Below, in pieces: positions 59,647 through 64,000 of a DNA stretch of 64,000 nucleotides. Under the pieces are notes generated by a model. That model did no database searches, was not told the DNA's origin, and was given only the letters and a program-made list of their open reading frames with translations. A program made the position numbers and the translations under genes. Each line of letters starts with the position of its first letter. Position 1 is the first letter of the stretch. Source of the stretch: Gemmataceae bacterium (GTDB lineage: Bacteria > Planctomycetota > Planctomycetia > Gemmatales > Gemmataceae); contig LR594584.1 in NCBI GenBank assembly GCA_901538445.1, positions 1,382,935-1,446,934 on the forward strand, given 5' to 3'.

Positions 59647-61689
59647 ATGCTCACCCCCCGCGGCCTGTGGTTCCTCATCTCCAGCGGCCTCGTGCTCGTG
59701 GTGGGCGCGTTCGTCATCCCTTACTACTCCGTCGTCCCGGCCCTCGTCGGCGTCACCCTGTGGGTGTGGCTGCTGTGCGAGTGGACGATGTTCCACCTGC
59801 GGTCGAATGCGGCCGTGTCGCGGCTCCGGGTCAACCGGCAGGTGACCCAGGGCGGCCGCGAGGTGCCGATGGTCTGGGCCGGGGTTCCGTTCGAGGTCCG
59901 CGTCACCGTCGAGAACCCGTCGGCCGTTGACGTCCCGTTCGCGGTGATCGAGGACCGCACCGCGGTCGCCACCGAGCGGACCGCGGGGGTCGCGAAGCGG
60001 TTCGTCGCGATCCCGCCGGGCGGCTCGGTGGTTCTGGAGTACACCCTGAAGGCCCCGTCGCCGGGGGTGCTGCGGTTCGAGGGGGTGAAGGTCCGCGTCG
60101 CCGACCTCAACGGGTTCTTCTACCGCCGGGTGTTCCTCCGCGAGGGGGCCGAGTTCCTCGTGCTGCCCCCGCTCGTGGACGACGAGGGCCGGCAGAAGGC
60201 GGTGAAGCGGTTCAACACGCTCCCGCCCCCGGGCATCCACCGGCTCCGCAAGACCGGGTCGGGCGACGAGCTGCTCGACCTGCGGGACTACCGGGCCGGC
60301 GACCCGCCGAAGATGATCGCGTGGAAGGCGTCGGCCCGCCGCGACCGGCTCATCACCAAGGAGTTCGAGAACGACGTGCCGGTGCGGGCGGTGCTGTTCC
60401 TCGACACGAGCGAGGGGGTGCGGCTCGGCCCGCCGGGGAACACGCTGCTCACCCGCATGGCCGGCGTCGCCGCGGCCGTGTCGCAGGCGTCGGCCGCGAA
60501 CCGCGACCTCGTCGGGCTCACCACGTTCGACGAGACCGACTTCGAGGGCGGCCCCCCGGCGCGGACCAAGATCCACATGATCGGCATCCTGCGGCGGCTC
60601 GCCGAGGCGTCGGCGCTGCAGCCCGGCGTCACCGGCGTGCCCGCCGAGCAGCTCACCCGCCGCGCGTACCCGCTCGCGCAGGAGGTGTACCCGGACCTGA
60701 TGGCGAAGCGGGTCAACGGAATGCCGCTCGGCCGCCTGTGGCTCCCGCTGCTCGACCGCAAGTGGGGGTTCGTCGCACTGCTCGTGATCATGGCAAACCT
60801 GGCGCTCGTCTACTACTCGCGGGACTGGCGGCTCGACTCGTTCGACTCGGCCGGCTACCGCACCCGGAAGATCGGCGGGGCGTGGTCGTTCTTCCCGAAG
60901 CTGATGCTGTTCGGGGCGCTGTCGCTGTGGTCGCTGTTCTGGCCGGCGGCGCTGGCGCTGCTCTTCTGGTTCGCGCACGGGGTCCGCGGGTGGTTCGGCG
61001 TGCGGAAGGCCGAACTCACGCGGCGGAAGCAACTCGGGGCGCTGTTCTCGCTCCAGGACGGGACCGGGCCGGACGGCGTCGAGCGGTTCGTGTTCGACGA
61101 CGACGCCTACGCGGCCCGGGTGGCAAAGTTCCTCCAGCACCACCTGCTCCGGTGCCCGGTGCCGCTGTACGACGACCAGGGGCGGTATCGGTTCCGCTGC
61201 CCCGGCAAGGCCGCGGTGCTCGCCGAGGCGATGGTGCGGGCCGTGGGCCGCGCCCGCGACAACGAGCTGTACGTGATCCTGGCCGACCTCGCCGAACTCG
61301 GTGCGGACCTCGCGCCGGTGGTGCGGGCGTGCCGGGTCGCGCGGTCGCGGCACCACCACATTCTCGTGATCGTCCCGTGGCCGGCCGACGTGCCCTCCCC
61401 CGACGCACCGGACGCCGCGACTCCCGCAGGCGCGCCCGAGGACGACTCGCTCGGCGGCGCGATCCGCGGCCGGTCGAACAAAACGGCCCGCAAGGAAAGT
61501 GCGCAGGCCCGCGGGCTGGTCAAGTACGTCCGCGACCGGCTCACGCAGCAGTACCACGAGTCGTTCCGGGCGCTGCGCCGCGAGCTGGGCCGGGCCGGGG
61601 CGACCGTGATGCGGGTCAATGACGGTGACCCGGTGCAACTGGTGCTCGACCGCCTCGACCGGCTCCGCGGCCTCCGCAGCCGCCGGTGA
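59647..61689 (+). CDS. DUF58 protein
   Basis: 680 residues. Two membrane spans near the start (LWFLISSGLVLVVGAFVIPYY and SVVPALVGVTLWVWLLCEW), a beta-sandwich domain, then the DUF58 domain with DLRDYRAGDPPKMIAWKASARR (about 218-239) and a VWA-like LFLDTSEG (about 259). More spans occur around 378-395 and 418-445, an extension beyond the normal DUF58 protein of about 430 residues, and a soluble C-terminal domain follows. Partner of MoxR. Start by position in the operon; leader lacks a ribosome site. Confidence 0.85.
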   Translation: MLTPRGLWFLISSGLVLVVGAFVIPYYSVVPALVGVTLWVWLLCEWTMFHLRSNAAVSRLRVNRQVTQGGREVPMVWAGVPFEVRVTVENPSAVDVPFAVIEDRTAVATERTAGVAKRFVAIPPGGSVVLEYTLKAPSPGVLRFEGVKVRVADLNGFFYRRVFLREGAEFLVLPPLVDDEGRQKAVKRFNTLPPPGIHRLRKTGSGDELLDLRDYRAGDPPKMIAWKASARRDRLITKEFENDVPVRAVLFLDTSEGVRLGPPGNTLLTRMAGVAAAVSQASAANRDLVGLTTFDETDFEGGPPARTKIHMIGILRRLAEASALQPGVTGVPAEQLTRRAYPLAQEVYPDLMAKRVNGMPLGRLWLPLLDRKWGFVALLVIMANLALVYYSRDWRLDSFDSAGYRTRKIGGAWSFFPKLMLFGALSLWSLFWPAALALLFWFAHGVRGWFGVRKAELTRRKQLGALFSLQDGTGPDGVERFVFDDDAYAARVAKFLQHHLLRCPVPLYDDQGRYRFRCPGKAAVLAEAMVRAVGRARDNELYVILADLAELGADLAPVVRACRVARSRHHHILVIVPWPADVPSPDAPDAATPAGAPEDDSLGGAIRGRSNKTARKESAQARGLVKYVRDRLTQQYHESFRALRRELGRAGATVMRVNDGDPVQLVLDRLDRLRGLRSRR

Positions 61690-61706
61690 CGGCGAATCGG
61701 TTTTCG

Positions 61707-61846
61707 CCCTCTCCCCTCCGCGGGAGAGGGCGGCGGGGCTCTGCGGGCGGGTGAGGGGGCAGCGCCTTCCGAGGGTCAGACGCCCTCACCCCTCACCCCT
61801 CACCCGGCCGCGAAGCGCGGCCACCCTCTCCCGCAAGGGGAGAGGG
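61707..61846. repeat. Composite palindromic repeat, copy 4 of 4
   Basis: CCCTCTCCCC...GGGAGAGGG hairpins at both ends and the GGGTGAGGGG / CCCCTCACCC inner pair, plus GGCCGCGAAGCGCGGCC. It lies between the DUF58 gene and the next membrane gene, inside the operon, and fills most of the gap. Confidence 0.9.
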
Positions 61847-61872
61847 CGGGAAAGACCAACACGGACGAAGCG

Positions 61873-62802
61873 ATGCCCGCACCCGAGACCGCACCCGACG
61901 ACGCGCCCGCGGACCCGAAGTGGGTCGCCGACGGCTCCGTGGAACTGTCGCAGCGGGCGCGGTTCAACATGCTGTTCAACAACCCGGCCGTGCGGGGCTA
62001 CCTGATCGCCGCGGTGGCGGCGCTGGCGATGATCTTCCTCGTCATGTTCCAGCAGGGGAGCGACCTGGGCGGGGTGCTGATCTTCGCCGTCGGTGCGGCC
62101 GGCGTGGTGCTCGCGTGGCCCGCGGCCCCGGCGTTCGTGCTGTTCTTCCTCGCGTACTTCATGGTGTTCCCGTTCGGCGCGCCGGTCGATGCGTACTACT
62201 ACCCGCGGGAGATCGAGGAGGGGCGGTTCCGGGTCAACGACCTGGTGCTCGCGATGGCGGTGCTCGTGTACGTCGCGGCGCACTTCCGGGTGCTCGGGTT
62301 CACGCACCAGGCCGTCGCGCCCGAGGGCGCGGCCCGCCACCCGAACGAGCCCCCGACCCGCCGCCCGCCGGCCGCCATCGACCCGTCGGAACTCACGACG
62401 CTCCTGCTCGTGTCGTGCGTCGTGGTGCTGGTTGGGCAGATCGTGTGGTGGGTGGTGAACGCGGTCGAGGCGACGCCGACCGAGGCGCTCCCGTTCCGGT
62501 GGGCCCCGACCCGCACGTCGTACCGGCGGTCGCTGGAGGCCGGCGGGCTGACCCCGGGGCTGACGCGGTTCGTCGCGATGGTCGGGCTGCTCGCGGCCGC
62601 GGTGCTGCTGGGCCGGCTCGTGTTCGGGTACTGGCGGCTCCGCGCCATGCGAACCGACGAGGCCGCCATGCTGCTCCTTGATGACGGGTGGAACGAGACG
62701 CGCCGCGAGCGGTCGCGGCTGGAGAAGTGGCGGGCGTGGGGCCGCACGCGGAAAAATCCGAAACCGACTGAGAAGACGAACCCCAAACGGGAGTTGCAAT
62801 GA
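61873..62802 (+). CDS. Polytopic membrane protein in the MoxR-DUF58 operon
   Basis: 309 residues with about five membrane spans: two around GYLIAAVAALAMIFLVMF and GGVLIFAVGAAGVVLAW, a third at FVLFFLAYFMVFPFG, others at LLLVSCVVVLVGQIVWWVV and [22 protein letters not shown]. Basic, low-complexity C-terminus. No family recognised. Overlaps the following gene by 4 bases (ATGA). Role presumably tied to the MoxR system. The start at 61873 follows the repeat-filled gap. Confidence 0.7.
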   Translation: MPAPETAPDDAPADPKWVADGSVELSQRARFNMLFNNPAVRGYLIAAVAALAMIFLVMFQQGSDLGGVLIFAVGAAGVVLAWPAAPAFVLFFLAYFMVFPFGAPVDAYYYPREIEEGRFRVNDLVLAMAVLVYVAAHFRVLGFTHQAVAPEGAARHPNEPPTRRPPAAIDPSELTTLLLVSCVVVLVGQIVWWVVNAVEATPTEALPFRWAPTRTSYRRSLEAGGLTPGLTRFVAMVGLLAAAVLLGRLVFGYWRLRAMRTDEAAMLLLDDGWNETRRERSRLEKWRAWGRTRKNPKPTEKTNPKRELQ

Positions 62803-63131
62803 GGTTCGCGTACTGGAGCCGCGAGGTCGCCGGGTGGGTGCTGGTCGCCGCCGGGCTGTACTTCTTCTGGCAGTCATACTCGCTGCTGCTGAACAAGCGG
62901 GTGTTCGAGGCGGCCCCGGTGTCGTTCATCGGGTTCATCGTGTTCCGCGGCGGCATCCACATCCTGAAGGTGGCCGTCGCGGCGCAGGCGGCCCGTGCGC
63001 TGCCCGAGGTCGCGGCGCAGACCGCCGGCCGCCGCGTGACGCTCGCGACCCCGCGCGCCATCGGCCCGACGCCCGCGGAGAACGTCCTCCCCGGCCCGAA
63101 GGCCGGCCGCGTCGCCCCGATCGAGAGCTGA
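62799..63131 (+). CDS. Small membrane protein, last in the MoxR-DUF58 operon
   Basis: 110 residues. Two membrane spans (VAGWVLVAAGLYFFWQSYSLLL and VSFIGFIVFRGGIHILKVAVA) followed by an Ala/Pro-rich cytosolic tail (about 35 residues). No family recognised. Overlaps the preceding gene as ATGA, so it is translated with it. Its stop is 20 bases from the convergent stop of the hypothetical gene. Confidence 0.7.
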   Translation: MRFAYWSREVAGWVLVAAGLYFFWQSYSLLLNKRVFEAAPVSFIGFIVFRGGIHILKVAVAAQAARALPEVAAQTAGRRVTLATPRAIGPTPAENVLPGPKAGRVAPIES

Positions 63132-63151
63132 CCTGTGCGGACGGGTGGCGG

Positions 63152-63691
63152 CTACTCCATCCACATCATCCCGACGGCGTCGGGTGCGAGGCCGACGACC
63201 CACGGGCCGCCGTCGTCGCGGAGGTAGAACCGGCTGTCACTACCGAACAGCGCCGCGAACCACCTGGGCAACTGCGAGTACGGCACGTCGGCTGCTTCCG
63301 CGTCGCTCACCGGCGTGAGCCAGTCGAGGCACCCGCCGATCTCGCCCCCGGAGTCGATGCTCGCCGCGGCGATCCCCTGCACCGCCGCCAGCGCTTCGGC
63401 CCGGTCGACCCGGCGGAACGGCTCCGCTTCCAGGGCGTAGGTGCCCATGCTCTCGGGGTGGTGGCACACCAGCCACTCGCCGAGGAACACGCGGATCAGG
63501 TCGCGGTCGCGGGCCGGGTCGTGCGGGTCGCGGTCGTAGGCCCGAACGACCTCTTCGTCGGGGCCGGCGGCGTACGCGAGGAGGTCGCCGAGGGTCGTCG
63601 CCTTGAACCACCCGACCGACGCGTACTCGGCGAACACCAGCCGGTTGATCCGCCGCGTGAGTGCGAGCCGCTCTTGCGTTGCGTCGGCCAT
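63152..63691 (-). CDS. Hypothetical soluble protein
   Basis: 179 residues, no signal peptide. Helical N-terminus (ERLALTRRINRLVFAEYASVGW) and acidic regions, with a C-terminal part ending FYLRDDGGPWVVGLAPDAVGMMWME that looks like a beta-hairpin. No family assigned. Start is the ATG at 63691. Divergent from the peroxiredoxin-like gene, with 66 bases between them for promoters. Confidence 0.6.
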   Translation of the reverse strand: MADATQERLALTRRINRLVFAEYASVGWFKATTLGDLLAYAAGPDEEVVRAYDRDPHDPARDRDLIRVFLGEWLVCHHPESMGTYALEAEPFRRVDRAEALAAVQGIAAASIDSGGEIGGCLDWLTPVSDAEAADVPYSQLPRWFAALFGSDSRFYLRDDGGPWVVGLAPDAVGMMWME

Positions 63692-63757
63692 CGCCCGTGG
63701 TTCTCCCTATCTGAATGAATGCACGGTTGCGCACGAGTTGTTAATGGGAGAGCGCTC

Positions 63758-64000
63758 ATGGTACACCGGATCGCAGGCTTCGGCGTCCTCGCGGTCGCAC
63801 TCGTGGCGGGGTGCCACGCGTCCGGCCCGCGGCCGAGTGAGCTCGGCCCGAAGGTCGGCGACGAGGCGAGGGACTTCGAGTTGACCGACCTCGCCGGGGA
63901 GAAGGTGAAGCTCTCGGCGCTCGCCGAGAAGGGGCCGGTGGTGCTGGTCGTGCTCCGCGGCAACCCCGGCTACCAGTGCCCGATCTGCACCGCACAGTTC
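63758..64000 (+). CDS. Peroxiredoxin/redoxin-like lipoprotein, N-terminal part (runs off the window)
   Basis: First 81 residues only. A lipoprotein signal ends at Cys19 (LVALVAGC), then a thioredoxin-fold start of the AhpC/TSA-redoxin type: PKVGDEARDFELTDLAGEKV, strand VVLVVLRGNPG, and the active-site motif CPIC (74-77). Membrane-bound in the periplasm; function peroxide reduction or thiol exchange, to be decided by the missing part. GGGAG lies upstream of the ATG at 63758. The C-terminus is outside the window. Confidence 0.8.
   Translation, partial: MVHRIAGFGVLAVALVAGCHASGPRPSELGPKVGDEARDFELTDLAGEKVKLSALAEKGPVVLVVLRGNPGYQCPICTAQF

Overview
The window is high-GC, densely coded bacterial chromosome that most resembles a Gemmata-like planctomycete (Gemmataceae). 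The lineage call rests on marker families: PSCyt/DUF1549-DUF1553 and DUF1501 protein pairs, DUF1559 and DUF1571 proteins, a TIGR02996 repeat-companion protein, an ECF sigma factor beside a serine/threonine kinase, a Minf_1886 protein, and a WD40-PDZ-caspase protein. No rRNA, tRNA, CRISPR array, transposase or phage gene was recognised. It looks like ordinary chromosome sprinkled with small non-coding repeats.

Layout. 1-9.6 kb: the start of hrpB, an amino-acid ABC transporter (binding protein fused to permease, plus ATPase), mqnD, a SUKH protein, a leucyl/arginyl-protein transferase, a decayed CehA-like metallohydrolase, a K+ channel with RCK domain and a DUF1559 protein. 9.7-19.3 kb, minus strand: a cytochrome-WD40 protein, a Uma2 nuclease-fold protein, a VWA protein, a WD40-PDZ-caspase protein and an alpha/beta hydrolase. 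19.5-26.6 kb, plus strand: a DUF1571 protein, a membrane protein, rpmG, aroDE (fused), aroK, pilD and hisH. 27-29.5 kb: ECF sigma and membrane kinase. 29.5-32.3 kb: dapB, thrC and a small unknown. 32.4-38.6 kb: a GT2 glycosyltransferase with two tandem paralogous giant membrane proteins, and a pair of small membrane proteins on the other strand. 38.6-43.4 kb: a DUF1501 / DUF1549-DUF1553 pair. 43.6-50 kb: GntR regulator, gldA, a minus-strand run (DRG-like GTPase, unknown, ricT, Minf_1886, unknown) and punA. 50-55.3 kb: PEGA lipoprotein, purE, TIGR02996-LRR protein, zwf, purK. 55.4-63.1 kb: a MoxR-DUF58 operon with DUF4129- and DUF4350-like partners. The window ends in a truncated peroxiredoxin-like lipoprotein gene.

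Much is central metabolism: shikimate (aroDE, aroK), lysine and threonine (dapB, thrC), histidine (hisH), purines (purE, purK, punA), the oxidative pentose phosphate pathway (zwf) and futalosine menaquinone synthesis (mqnD). The rest is typical planctomycete surface, signalling and regulatory proteins.

The most unusual layer is the repeats. A roughly 100-140 bp composite palindrome occurs four times; one copy lies in frame inside a membrane-protein gene and is translated. Long near-perfect palindromes fill several gene gaps. Two gaps carry inverted arrays of 7-bp units just upstream of start codons, and one carries a 20-bp tandem array.
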